A stretch of DNA of 64,000 nucleotides from Bacillus sp. V2I10 (GCF_030817055.1 NZ_JAUSYV010000001.1:892001-956000), one strand, 5' to 3'; positions 40,553-49,301 are shown, counted from the first letter of the stretch. Made by a program: numbers and translations. The notes: generated by a model from the sequence alone, not told the origin.

Positions 40553-40696
40553 GCTAAAAGAGCTGTATTTGGCTAGTTAAAGAGAACTTCAGCTAATGAA
40601 AAATAGCCGAAATCTAAATGGACTTCAGATTCGGCTAAATAATCGTTAAAAACCGCTAATAATACTGGAAAAATCGCTAATAAAATTCTCCGAATC
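40553..40696. repeat. 20-21-nt-period array, word GGCTAAWAA (seven units)
   Basis: GCT (TCT once) of words such as TGGCTAAAAG, CAGCTAATGAA, CGGCTAAATAA and CCGCTAATAA begins at 40553, 40572, 40592, 40613, 40634, 40655 and 40676; the last four intervals are exactly 21 nt. It lies between convergent terminators and shares its word with the array at 15.4 kb. Confidence 0.85.
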
Positions 40697-40736
40697 AGGT
40701 TAACTTTGATGAAAATTGAGCTGCCGAGCATGCAAC

Positions 40737-40761
40737 AAAAAAAACCGCCAGAGGCGGTTCT
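40737..40761 (-). terminator. Terminator of the GNAT gene
   Basis: Minus strand: GAACCGCC, TCT, GGCGGTTTTTTTT. Overlaps the GNAT stop codon. Confidence 0.9.
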
Positions 40762-41197
40762 ACAATGGTTTAACCATCAAAACATTAAGCCCTTTAGAAG
40801 GCAAGTGAAAACGGTGTTCCGTTTCTTTGAACCCCAAGTGCTGATAGTACTCAACATTATTCACGCTTGTTGTGCACCAAAGCATGGATGCATCCAGCTG
40901 GGTCAGTTTATTTTCAGCGAATAATAACAAAGTCTGCCCGCGGAGCTGATTGCGGTGATCAGGGTCAATTGCAAGTCCACGCATACGGTAGCCATTTTTC
41001 TGCTTAAGTTTTTCATGTGTTTCCTTGAAAAAAGATGCCGTTCCAATTAGCTTTTCTTCCTTAAAAGCGCCAATATGGAGTGTTTCTTTCTTTTTATCAC
41101 GGGTATATCCGCATTCCTGGGCAGCGTGATCAGGCATAAGTACTTTTTGTCTTAAGGTGTATGTATGTTCTGCTTCAATTTGTTTTATTTCAAACAT
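40760..41197 (-). CDS. GNAT-family acetyltransferase
   Basis: 145 residues. MRGLAIDPDHRNQLRGQTLL is the acetyl-CoA-binding motif A, and VEYYQHLGFKETEHRF the C-terminal GNAT motif. Resembles YitI/ElaA-like small N-acetyltransferases of unknown substrate. Starts with ATG after GAGGGATTAAAC. Confidence 0.85.
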   Translation of the reverse strand: MFEIKQIEAEHTYTLRQKVLMPDHAAQECGYTRDKKKETLHIGAFKEEKLIGTASFFKETHEKLKQKNGYRMRGLAIDPDHRNQLRGQTLLLFAENKLTQLDASMLWCTTSVNNVEYYQHLGFKETEHRFHLPSKGLNVLMVKPL

Positions 41198-41435
41198 GTT
41201 TAATCCCTCACTTTAATGGTCAAGAAGTTTCATAGAGTTAAGACGAAGGTAAGTTCAAAAAAGTTTCAACTAAGTCTCTGGCCTTATGGATAGAAAGACT
41301 GCAGACCGTATCTTTCCCTCCCATTCTACCTTATTCTTAGGATGATTAGAAGATGGAAGCATGCTCTCTGTTGATGAGATTGCTAGAATCATTATAATGA
41401 TAGATACAAGGGAAAAGGGAAACGGAGAATAAAAC

Positions 41436-42071
41436 ATGATAAAATTCCTTAAAAATAGTATTGGTTTTCTTTTAGTTGTGTTTTTTGGTTTTTTTATTCT
41501 GACCATCTTTTATTCAGAAGAAACGATACAGCCGGTTATCTATCCAAGTGACGCATTTGAAAATGTGAAGAAGTATGAGCCGCTGATTTCAAAGGAACTT
41601 GCGGAGTACCAGCTTGAAGAATATACACCGCTTGTTCTTGCTTTAATGCAGCAAGAGAGTAAAGGAGTTGGCGGTGACCCAATGCAGGCCTCTGAATCTG
41701 CCGGGCTTCCGAGGAATACCATTGAAGACCCGGCTAAAAGCATTGAGCACGGCGTCAAATATTTTCAAAAAAGCTTACAGTACGGAAAAGAACGAAATGT
41801 GGACGAGCTGACAGTCATTCAGGCTTATAATATGGGAACTGGCTACATTGACTTTATTGTAAAAAATGGCGGAAAGCACAGCGAGGACCTTGCAAAAGAA
41901 TTTTCGATGATACAGGTAAAAAAACAGCCGGATATCTACAACTGCGGAGGAGATAAAGGGAACTTCCGCTATCCTTACTGCTATGGCGATTTCACTTACA
42001 GCACGAAGGTGCAGGAAAACGTGAATTCTCTGAGGAAAACAGCATCTGCAAAAAAGAATGATCAAATGTAA
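41436..42071 (+). CDS. Membrane-anchored lysozyme-like protein
   Basis: 211 residues: N-terminal membrane helix (FLLVVFFGFFILTIFY), then a lysozyme-fold domain with LVLALMQQESKG carrying the catalytic Glu, GVGGDPMQASESAG, IEHGVKYFQKSLQ and IQAYNMGTGYIDF, as in the CwlT/YocA-type muramidase family. Predicted to cleave peptidoglycan glycan strands outside the membrane. CGGAGAATAAAAC precedes the ATG. Often found with conjugative elements, but none is seen here. Confidence 0.85.
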   Translation: MIKFLKNSIGFLLVVFFGFFILTIFYSEETIQPVIYPSDAFENVKKYEPLISKELAEYQLEEYTPLVLALMQQESKGVGGDPMQASESAGLPRNTIEDPAKSIEHGVKYFQKSLQYGKERNVDELTVIQAYNMGTGYIDFIVKNGGKHSEDLAKEFSMIQVKKQPDIYNCGGDKGNFRYPYCYGDFTYSTKVQENVNSLRKTASAKKNDQM

Positions 42072-42074
42072 TCT

Positions 42075-42109
42075 TAAAGAGACTCAAAGCTTGCGCGAGT
42101 CTCTTTTCA
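42075..42109 (+). terminator. Terminator of the lysozyme-like gene
   Basis: AAAGAGACTC, AAAGCTTGCGC, GAGTCTCTTTTC, 10-bp perfect stem. Confidence 0.85.
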
Positions 42110-42132
42110 GTAGATATTTATATTAAAAGACC

Positions 42133-42291
42133 TTGACGCTATTTAAAAAGAGAGATATTATTAAGATAGTTACTTTATCACTTAAAAGCATAAACGCTTA
42201 AAAGTGAAACAGAGAAGAGCTTAGTTGAGATAAAGTTTAGAACAGGGAGCGTGCTTTTGTCATTTCGATGACCAAGCGTGCTCCCTTTTTA
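42133..42291 (+). ncRNA. Candidate orphan small RNA with own promoter and terminator
   Basis: Near-consensus sigma-A promoter TTGACG (42133-42138), 17-nt spacer, TATTAT (42156-42161), predicts a start near 42168. The transcript of about 124 nt contains a hairpin CACTT..AAGC/GCTT..AAGTG (42179-42206), an unpaired middle and a long terminator stem GGGAGCGTGCTT/AAGCGTGCTCCC followed by TTTTT (42246-42291). No start codon with ribosome site is present, so it seems non-coding. Not a known RNA family to me. Confidence 0.6.
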
Positions 42292-42351
42292 GTTTTTAAT
42301 ATTCATCAGCAAATACTATTTTGATTAAATGGGTAATAATTTTGTGAATGG

Positions 42352-42466
42352 ATGTCCTGCCCTATTACCCAACTTCTTGGCCAGAACAAATCAGTCAAAA
42401 AAGTCAAACCCGGACTTATCTGCCGGATTATTATCTGTCGGAAACGGTCGCATGCGCTTTTCTTAT
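42352..42466 (+). repeat. 120-bp dispersed palindromic repeat, copy D (degenerate)
   Basis: Retains CTTCTTGGCCAGAAC, AAAAAAGTCAAACCCGGACT and the right end GCATGCGCTTTTCTTAT, but the left end is eroded. Same orientation as copies A and C, just upstream of the second ABC exporter operon. Confidence 0.75.
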
Positions 42467-42541
42467 TTGCCGTTCCCTGCCATCCTTCTTTCCGAATCTT
42501 CATAGTACGGTATATACTGTTGATATGAGGAGGAATGCTTC

Positions 42542-43459
42542 ATGGAGAAGGTCATTCTTAGCGTAAAAAATCTGGACAAGTCGATTGGGCAAAAGCAGCT
42601 GCTTCATCAAATTTCCTTAGATGTATATGAAGGAGAAATATTCGGACTGCTTGGTCCCAATGGTTCTGGAAAAACGACATTAATCAGGGCGATCCTTGGA
42701 CTTATTAAGATTGATTCCGGAGAAATCAGAATCAATCGGCACTCTGTGCACAGCGAGTTTGAAAAAGCAATTTCACATGCGGGAGCCATTGTAGAAAACC
42801 CGGAATTTTATCCATTTATGACTGGTTATCAGAACCTTTCGCACTTTGCTGATATGCATGGAGATATCAGTAAAAAGAGGATTGAAAATGTTGTCGGTCT
42901 TGTTCATTTGAAGGATGCGATTCACGCCAAAGTGGAAACGTACTCGCTTGGGATGAGACAGCGCCTTGGAATTGCACAGGCCATTTTACATAAACCTAAG
43001 CTGCTTATCCTGGATGAACCCACAAACGGACTAGATCCATCAGGCATCAGGGAGCTTAGAACCTATTTAAGAGATCTTTGCGAAAAAGAGAATGTCTCCG
43101 TTATCATTGCATCTCATCTTCTCAAAGAAGTAGAGGAGCTGTGTACAAGAGCCGCCATTATTAGAAGGGGGCAAATCGCTGCAGTAAATGAGATTGGAAG
43201 TCAGAAGGATGAACTCCTTAAGGTGCAGTTTGAATTATCTGAGGGAGAACGCGCTTTGCAAATTTTAAAGCCTGAATACTCCGCATCCATATACAATAAC
43301 GGCATCTCTCTATTCATTAAGAAAGAAGATATCCCAAAGATTAATCAAATTCTCGTGCAAGGAAAGATAGATGTCTATTCCATACAGCCTGTTTATAAGT
43401 CATTGGAAGACTCCTTTATCGAGCTTACGGAGGAAATGCTTCATGATGAAGTTAATTAA
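42542..43459 (+). CDS. ABC transporter ATP-binding protein (BcrA type, second copy)
   Basis: 305 residues, same length and architecture as the protein at 4355: Walker A GPNGSGKTT, YSLGMRQRLGI signature, Walker B LLILDEPTNGLDP, ASHLLKE switch His. ATG after GGAGGAATGCTTC. The 3' end repeats the same GGAGGAAATGCTTC-ATG arrangement for the permease gene. Probable exporter of a peptide antibiotic or lipid; substrate unknown. Confidence 0.9.
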   Translation: MEKVILSVKNLDKSIGQKQLLHQISLDVYEGEIFGLLGPNGSGKTTLIRAILGLIKIDSGEIRINRHSVHSEFEKAISHAGAIVENPEFYPFMTGYQNLSHFADMHGDISKKRIENVVGLVHLKDAIHAKVETYSLGMRQRLGIAQAILHKPKLLILDEPTNGLDPSGIRELRTYLRDLCEKENVSVIIASHLLKEVEELCTRAAIIRRGQIAAVNEIGSQKDELLKVQFELSEGERALQILKPEYSASIYNNGISLFIKKEDIPKINQILVQGKIDVYSIQPVYKSLEDSFIELTEEMLHDEVN

Positions 43460-44210
43460 AATCGAGCATATGAAATTGCTTTTTCAGAAAAGCACCAATG
43501 TCCTTTTTATTACACTTGCTGTAATCAGTATTTTAATGGCAGTCATATCAAAACGAATGTTTTCCGGCGCAGGAACAGATGAAAATGTACTGGGGTATGT
43601 ATCGCTGACTACAGGCTTCTTATTTGTTATGCCCTTTTTTTCACTTGTAATCGCTGGAGCTATTGTGGCAAATGAATTTACGTGGGGAACCATTAAGTTC
43701 CTGCTCATCCGCCCTGTAGTCCGCACGAAAATTCTCCTGTCGAAATACATCACTTCTGTATTGTTCGGATTGTACTTTTTACTCTTCTATTTTACCCTGT
43801 CTGTTTTACTCGGACTGCTTTTCTTTGGGACAGCCGGCGGAACGGGCGATACAGAGTTAATGAAAGGCATCAGCCTGAACTATCTTACCGTTTTGATTGA
43901 GATGATCATGATATCAACGTTCGCTTTTATGATTTCTGCGGTATTCAGAAACAGCTCTCTTGCTATAGGACTATCGATGTTCATCACGTTTTCAGGTAAA
44001 ACCTTCGTCCAGCTGCTTGCTCATTATAACCTTGAGTGGGGAAAATACATCTTGTTTGCCAACACCAGCCTCAAGCAGCATCTTGAAGGGAACAGGCCGT
44101 TATTCGAGGGAACAACAATGGGCTTTTCAATTGCTGTTTTATGTATTTATTTGTGCATCTTTTTTGCAGCAGCCTGGGCTGCTTTTACGAAGCGGGATGT
44201 GTCAATTTAA
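43443..44210 (+). CDS. ABC-2 type permease (partner of 42542)
   Basis: 255 residues, six helices with FTWGTIKFLLIRPVVRTKILLSKY, the same ABC-2 permease motif seen at 5265 (TIKxLLxRPVxRxKILLSKYI) but without the large extracytoplasmic loop. ATG 43443 lies 9 nt after GGAGG and overlaps the ATPase gene by 17 nt. An upstream frame from 43371 is only an overlap artefact. Followed 15 nt later by corA. Confidence 0.88.
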   Translation: MMKLIKIEHMKLLFQKSTNVLFITLAVISILMAVISKRMFSGAGTDENVLGYVSLTTGFLFVMPFFSLVIAGAIVANEFTWGTIKFLLIRPVVRTKILLSKYITSVLFGLYFLLFYFTLSVLLGLLFFGTAGGTGDTELMKGISLNYLTVLIEMIMISTFAFMISAVFRNSSLAIGLSMFITFSGKTFVQLLAHYNLEWGKYILFANTSLKQHLEGNRPLFEGTTMGFSIAVLCIYLCIFFAAAWAAFTKRDVSI

Positions 44211-44225
44211 AGGAGATGGAACATT

Positions 44226-45182
44226 TTGATTAAGACGATGGCAGTCGATCATAGCGGCAGTCTCATTCATTCAGTCGATTTAAAGAATTTTTCAATCGAT
44301 TCATATAAAATGGTCTGGCTTGATATTTACCCTGAAAAAGATTGGGAAGGGAAATTGTTAAAGGATCTTTTTAATTTTCATCCTCTTGCAATTGAGGACT
44401 GTTTTCATTTTTTGCAGCGGCCAAAGCTTGACTATTATGACGGGTATCATTTCTTCGTTCTCCATTCTATCAATAAAGAAACAATGGAGGCCGAGGAACT
44501 GGATGTTTTCTTGTCTGATAAGTACATTGTGACCTTTCATTTACATCAGTCAGAAGAAACAGAGCTTCTTTATGAAAAAATAAAGCAAGTAAATCATGTG
44601 AAATCTCTTACACCCAATTATGTCTTTTATGAATTGTTAGATAAACTGGTTGATTTCTATTTTCCGCGGATAACAGAAATGGAAGAGACACTGAATGCGC
44701 TTGAGAGCGGGGAATACAGAATAAAGCAGATAATGAAGCAGGTTTTTGAAACGCGTTCAGGGTTGCTTAAGCTAAAGCGGACCATTTTTCCAATGAGAGA
44801 TTTGCTTTACCGGCTATTAAATTCAGAAAGACTGTGTATCCCAAAGAGTGAAAGAACGTATTTCATGAATGTATATGACCATCTAATAAAGCTGTCCGAG
44901 CTGATTTCCGCCAATATGGATTTCACGGCTGAAATAAGAGAAAATTATATCTCAGTCAACTCTTATCGTGCAAATACTGTGATGATGACGCTGACTGTGA
45001 TTACAACAATCTTTATGCCGCTGACATTTATAGCAGGGGTATATGGAATGAATTTTGAGAACATGCCTGAACTCAGGTGGGAGTACGGTTATTTTTATGT
45101 GCTTGGCGGAATGGGCTTTCTAAGTTTCATGATGTTTATTTGGTTTAAACGGAAGGGATGGTTTGATAAAGACCAAATATAA
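44226..45182 (+). CDS. corA: CorA-family magnesium/cobalt channel
   Basis: 318 residues: cytosolic alpha/beta N-domain, long stalk helix, two C-terminal membrane helices with the pore signature YGMNF (in GVYGMNFENMPEL). Transports Mg2+ (also Co2+, Ni2+). TTG start after AAAGGAGATGG. Close to the ABC permease and probably co-transcribed. CorA has several paralogues in Bacillus; this is not necessarily the main Mg2+ channel. Confidence 0.92.
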   Translation: MIKTMAVDHSGSLIHSVDLKNFSIDSYKMVWLDIYPEKDWEGKLLKDLFNFHPLAIEDCFHFLQRPKLDYYDGYHFFVLHSINKETMEAEELDVFLSDKYIVTFHLHQSEETELLYEKIKQVNHVKSLTPNYVFYELLDKLVDFYFPRITEMEETLNALESGEYRIKQIMKQVFETRSGLLKLKRTIFPMRDLLYRLLNSERLCIPKSERTYFMNVYDHLIKLSELISANMDFTAEIRENYISVNSYRANTVMMTLTVITTIFMPLTFIAGVYGMNFENMPELRWEYGYFYVLGGMGFLSFMMFIWFKRKGWFDKDQI

Positions 45183-45184
45183 AA

Positions 45185-45216
45185 AGATGCCTGACTGTCC
45201 CTGCAGTCAGGCATCT
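45185..45216. terminator. Bidirectional terminator after corA
   Basis: AGATGCCTGACTG, TCCCTG, CAGTCAGGCATCT, 13-bp stem. The T run is better on the minus side (TTTTTATA), serving the facing pseudogene. Confidence 0.85.
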
Positions 45217-45232
45217 GCTATTATTATATCGT

Positions 45233-45858
45233 TTAAGCACGGCTGAAATGCTGTCTGAGACCTTCACTGATAATGTTAAAGGAGAAATCAGAAATGTCAG
45301 GGAGAGTGCAGGGAAAAATGGAATCCAGAAGCCTCTTAATATATCTGATCTCGCCATGCCGAGAAGTGTAGACCAATTCAGGCTTGTATTTTGCAGTTCG
45401 CCATATCCATAGGTAGTCTGAACAAAAACCTGTGTGACAAAAATAGATAGAATCCCGAGCGGATTTGGGTGCGTGGCATCATAAACTCCTTTCAAAATTC
45501 CGAAAAACAAGCTCAGGATGAGAGCTGTAACAATGATTTTTAAGCTTCTTGAAAAATACAGTTTCAATTCTTCTTCCACATTCCGTTCATATTTGGTCAG
45601 TCCAAAGCTTTTTTCCTCATAAAGACCGCTGAAAAAGGATGTTATGTTTTCTTGATAGTCAGACCATGAAAATTGATAGTCGAATATGACAGTCTGTGCT
45701 CTGCCTTCAGCTCTTATTTCAACATCTCTTGGAAATAGAACGACTAGAATGAGAGATAGAACAATTAAGAGAAAAAAAGGATATGCCTGCAGATTTCTAT
45801 TGTTGATTTCATTTAAAAAACCCCGCGTTCGATTTTTCAGAGTATTGTAAAAATTTTA
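45233..45858 (-). pseudogene. OppC/DppC-type peptide ABC permease, internally deleted and frameshifted
   Basis: On the minus strand an N-terminal permease segment lacking a usable start (NEINNRNLQAYPFFLLIVLS) continues to SLKIIVTALILSLFFGILKG, then jumps to the usual C-terminal part (NTSLNWSTLLGMARSDI, FWIPFFPALSLTFLI). About 100 residues including most of the EAA region are missing. A frameshift near 45275 removes the true end FNIISEGLRQHFSRA, which ends at the TAA 45233-45235. Reading in the unshifted frame gives a false 144-residue product. Confidence 0.75.
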
Positions 45859-45902
45859 CCATGACTATTGGACTGAATAGGTATAAATAGGGAAAAACCT
45901 TT

Positions 45903-46011
45903 ATGTGAAAAACTTCACAATATTTCTTGCGTTTTTAAAAATAAGGGAATATAATATGAATTAAGCAATGTATGTGAATTACTTCACAATATAATGTGAA
46001 ATTGTTCACAA
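45903..46011 (+). promoter_or_regulatory. NADH oxidase promoter with three Rex boxes
   Basis: Promoter TTGCGT (45927-45932), 17 nt, TATAAT (45950-45955). Rex-type boxes: ATGTGAAAAACTTCACAA (45903-45920), ATGTGAATTACTTCACAA (45972-45989) and ATGTGAAATTGTTCACAA (45994-46011), each with one base off TTGTGAAN4TTCACAA. One is upstream of the -35, two lie downstream of the start, spaced 22 nt. Predicts strong repression at low NADH and induction when NADH rises. Confidence 0.88.
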
Positions 46012-46039
46012 ACAATTCTAAAGGGAGGAACTAACACTT

Positions 46040-47371
46040 ATGAAAATTGCAGTGATTGGATGTACACATGCTGGAACAGCAGCAGTTTCAAATATGACGA
46101 AGCTTTATCCGGAAGCAAAAATTACCGTTTATGAAAAAAATGATAATGTTTCATTCTTATCTTGCGGCATCGCATTATATGTAGGAGGAGTTGTTCAGGA
46201 CGCACAGGGCTTATTTTACTCTTCACCTCAAGAACTTGAGAACATGGGAGTTACGATGAAAATGAAGCATGCTGTAACTTCTATTGATTCAGAAGCGAAA
46301 ACACTGACAGCTGAAAACCTCGAAACAGGGGAAACGTTCGAAGATACGTATGATAAATTAGTGATGACAACAGGTTCATGGCCGATCGTGCCTCCGCTTG
46401 CGGGAATTCAGTTAAATAATATCGTGCTTTCAAAAAACTTTAACCACGCAAATAATATAATCGAAAAAGCGAAGGATGCCCAGAAAATCACAGTAGTTGG
46501 GGCAGGCTATATTGGGATTGAGCTTGTAGAAGCGTTTGAATCATACGGAAAAGAAGTTACTTTAATAGACAGTTCAGACCGTATTTTAAGTAAATATCTA
46601 GATCCGGAATATACAGAAGTCATTGAAGATGAATTTGAAAATCGCGGCATTACTCTTGCTCTGGGTGAAACAGTCAGCAAATTCGAAGGCGAAAAAGGCA
46701 ATGTTTCAAAAGTAGTAACAACCAAAGGCGAGTACGAGACAGATCTAGTTGTTCTTTGCATAGGATTTAAGCCGAATACAGATTTGCTTCAAGGGCAAGT
46801 TGATATGCTGGATAATGGCGCTTTAATCGTAAATGAGTATATGCAAACTAGCAATGAAGATATTTTTGCAGCAGGCGACAGCTGTGCGATTCTCTATAAT
46901 CCAACCGGGAAGCATGCTTATATTCCATTAGCTACAAATGCCGTCCGGATGGGAACATTAGTTGCTAAAAACTTAGTGAAGAAAACGATTAAATATATGG
47001 GGACTCAAGGTACATCAGGCATTAAAATTTATGAAAATAATATCGCTTCAACAGGCATGACAGAAACAGCTGCTTCTCTTATGGATATGAATGTGAAAAG
47101 TATCACAATCTTAGAAAACGATCGCCCTGAGTTTATGCCATCCTATGAACCTGTCATTTTAAAAGTTGTTTATGAAGAAGAGACAAGAAGAATTGTCGGT
47201 GCACAAGTGATGTCAAAAGCGGATCTGACTCAATCAATCAACACTTTATCTGTCTGCATCCAAAATCGTATGACGATTGATGAGCTTGGCTTTGTCGACT
47301 TCTTCTTCCAGCCTCATTACAACAAGCCATGGAACTTCTTGAACCAGGCTGGTTTGCAGGCGATGCAGTAA
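46040..47371 (+). CDS. nox: NADH oxidase (water-forming type) / CoA-disulfide reductase family
   Basis: 443-residue flavoprotein. FAD motif VIGCTHAGTAA at the N-terminus, the single redox Cys42 in SFLSCGIAL, the NADH motif VVGAGYIGIELVEA, the second FAD motif IFAAGDS and a C-terminal dimer domain. HAGTAA and a Cys42 sulfenic-acid environment resemble streptococcal Nox, which reduces O2 to water with NADH; CoA-disulfide reductase is the alternative. Three Rex boxes support a role in NADH reoxidation. Confidence 0.85.
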   Translation: MKIAVIGCTHAGTAAVSNMTKLYPEAKITVYEKNDNVSFLSCGIALYVGGVVQDAQGLFYSSPQELENMGVTMKMKHAVTSIDSEAKTLTAENLETGETFEDTYDKLVMTTGSWPIVPPLAGIQLNNIVLSKNFNHANNIIEKAKDAQKITVVGAGYIGIELVEAFESYGKEVTLIDSSDRILSKYLDPEYTEVIEDEFENRGITLALGETVSKFEGEKGNVSKVVTTKGEYETDLVVLCIGFKPNTDLLQGQVDMLDNGALIVNEYMQTSNEDIFAAGDSCAILYNPTGKHAYIPLATNAVRMGTLVAKNLVKKTIKYMGTQGTSGIKIYENNIASTGMTETAASLMDMNVKSITILENDRPEFMPSYEPVILKVVYEEETRRIVGAQVMSKADLTQSINTLSVCIQNRMTIDELGFVDFFFQPHYNKPWNFLNQAGLQAMQ

Positions 47372-47379
47372 TAGATGAA

Positions 47380-47412
47380 AACAGCGGAATGCATGCATTC
47401 CGCTGTTTTTTT
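47380..47412 (+). terminator. Terminator of nox (perfect palindrome)
   Basis: ACAGCGGAATGCA and its exact complement TGCATTCCGCTGT, followed by TTTTTT. Begins 9 nt after the stop. Confidence 0.9.
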
Positions 47413-47441
47413 ATGGATTAGGAGATTTGTGTAAAAAAGAA

Positions 47442-47546
47442 AGTATTTAATTCAAATTAGAAAGTATTTTCCTGTTTTTCGCCAGTATTACGGACATTCT
47501 GGACAGTAAATGGACCGGTTTGGAAAGTAATACAAGGTTCGGTCCT
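47442..47546. repeat. 21-nt-period array, word AAGTATT (five units)
   Basis: AGTA starts at 47442, 47463, 47484, 47505 and 47526, all exactly 21 nt apart, in words GAAAGTATTT, GAAAGTATTTT, CCAGTATTA, ACAGTAAAT and AAAGTAATA. It is located between convergent nox and thiC. Confidence 0.85.
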
Positions 47547-47591
47547 AAAATGATTCAATGAATCGGCAGAACGTTCACAGCCTATATCGTC

Positions 47592-49301
47592 CTACTGATA
47601 AATAGCTGAACCGTTTTCAACAAATTCTTTTGACTTTTGCTTCAGTCCTTCTTCAATTTCCTGTTCTTTCACAGTATTTCTTAAATCGTGGGAAATTCTC
47701 ATCGAGCAGAACTTTGGTCCGCACATCGAGCAGAAATGAGCGGTTTTAGCTCCTTCGGCAGGTAACGTTTCATCATGATATTCCTTTGCCCGATCAGGAT
47801 CAAGGGATAGATTAAATTGATCTTCCCAGCGGAATTCAAATCTCGCCTTAGACAGGGCATCGTCTCTATACTGTGCATTTGGATGTCCTTTGGCGAGATC
47901 AGCGGCGTGCGCAGCAATCTTATAGGCTATGACTCCATCGCGAACATCATCTTTATTAGGCAATCCTAAATGCTCTTTCGGCGTCACATAGCAAAGCATC
48001 GCGGTACCGAACCAGCCGATCATCGCTGCACCAATAGCTGAAGTGATATGATCATAACCAGGTGCGATATCTGTCGTTAATGGTCCAAGGGTGTAAAATG
48101 GTGCCTCATGGCAAATTTCCTGCTGCTTTTCTACATTTTCCCGTATCATGTGCATCGGCACATGGCCTGGACCTTCGATCATCACCTGAACATCATGCTT
48201 CCATGCGATTTTTGTAAGTTCTCCAAGGGTCTCTAGTTCTGCAAATTGGGCTTCATCATTTGCATCTGCAATCGATCCAGGACGCAGGCCATCGCCTAAT
48301 GAAATGGAAATATCATATTGTTTTGAAATCTCGCAAATCTCCTCAAAATGAGTATAGAGAAAGTTTTCTTCGTGGTGAGCTAAGCACCATCCTGCAAGAA
48401 TGGATCCTCCTCTTGATACAATCCCGGTTGTTCTTTTAATTGTAAGAGGGATGTACCTCAGCAAAACACCTGCATGGATTGTAAAGTAATCGACCCCTTG
48501 TTCCGCCTGTTCTATTAAGGTATCTCTGTACACTTCCCAGGTTAAATCCTCAGCAATGCCTTTTACTTTTTCAAGCGCCTGGTAGATGGGCACCGTTCCA
48601 ACTGGTACTGGAGAATTTCTGATAATCCATTCCCGGGTGGTGTGAATATCCTTGCCTGTCGATAAATCCATGATGTTGTCAGCACCCCATTTGATTGCCC
48701 ATGTCATTTTTTCAACTTCTTCTTCAATAGATGAGGTTACTGCTGAGTTGCCTATATTTGCATTAATTTTGACATGAAAATGTTTGCCTATGATCATAGG
48801 TTCACTTTCTCTATGATTGATGTTTGCAGGTATAATAGCTCTGCCGGCCGCAACTTCACTTCTAATGAATTCAGGGTCCATGTTTTCACGAATGGCTATA
48901 AACTCCATCTCAGGTGTAATAATTCCTTTTCTGGCGTAATGAAGCTGAGTGACATTGGCATTCTTTTTTGCCCGCAGTACATTTCTATCGCCAGTAAAGA
49001 CGTTTTCATTTGAAGTGATATCCCCTTGGCGGCCGTTATCCTCAGGCTTAACTTTGCGCCCTGAATATTCTTCCACATCATTCCGTTCAAAAATCCAGTT
49101 TCTTCTGACTTCAGGTAAACCTTTTTTAATATCAATGGCAGCTGATTGATCCGTATAAGGACCACTCGTATCATAAACAAGCACAGGTTCATTATCCTGT
49201 GACAATTCAATTTTCCGAAATGGAACACGAATATCCTCTCTTGATCCTGTTTTGTACATCTTTTTGCTGCCATCAAACTGTTTAGTGAATGCGAAATCCA
49301 A
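47592..49301 (-). CDS. thiC: Phosphomethylpyrimidine synthase ThiC
   Basis: 569-residue radical-SAM-type enzyme that rearranges aminoimidazole ribotide into HMP-phosphate for thiamine. Motifs VAAGRAIIPANINH, NIMDLSTGKDIH, SRGGSILAGWCLAHHEENFLY, SLGDGLRPGSIADA, and the C-terminal 4Fe-4S cluster site CSMCGPKFC (residues about 525-533). The N-terminal ThiC-associated domain is present. Start ATG 49301 after CGAGGAGGAGTTAAG. Preceded by a TPP riboswitch. Confidence 0.97.
   Translation of the reverse strand: MDFAFTKQFDGSKKMYKTGSREDIRVPFRKIELSQDNEPVLVYDTSGPYTDQSAAIDIKKGLPEVRRNWIFERNDVEEYSGRKVKPEDNGRQGDITSNENVFTGDRNVLRAKKNANVTQLHYARKGIITPEMEFIAIRENMDPEFIRSEVAAGRAIIPANINHRESEPMIIGKHFHVKINANIGNSAVTSSIEEEVEKMTWAIKWGADNIMDLSTGKDIHTTREWIIRNSPVPVGTVPIYQALEKVKGIAEDLTWEVYRDTLIEQAEQGVDYFTIHAGVLLRYIPLTIKRTTGIVSRGGSILAGWCLAHHEENFLYTHFEEICEISKQYDISISLGDGLRPGSIADANDEAQFAELETLGELTKIAWKHDVQVMIEGPGHVPMHMIRENVEKQQEICHEAPFYTLGPLTTDIAPGYDHITSAIGAAMIGWFGTAMLCYVTPKEHLGLPNKDDVRDGVIAYKIAAHAADLAKGHPNAQYRDDALSKARFEFRWEDQFNLSLDPDRAKEYHDETLPAEGAKTAHFCSMCGPKFCSMRISHDLRNTVKEQEIEEGLKQKSKEFVENGSAIYQ

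Noticed and set aside
45145..45579. A 144-residue protein on the minus strand
   Set aside because: Its last 35 residues are out-of-frame read-through past a frameshift and it overlaps corA and the terminator. The region is an OppC/DppC pseudogene.
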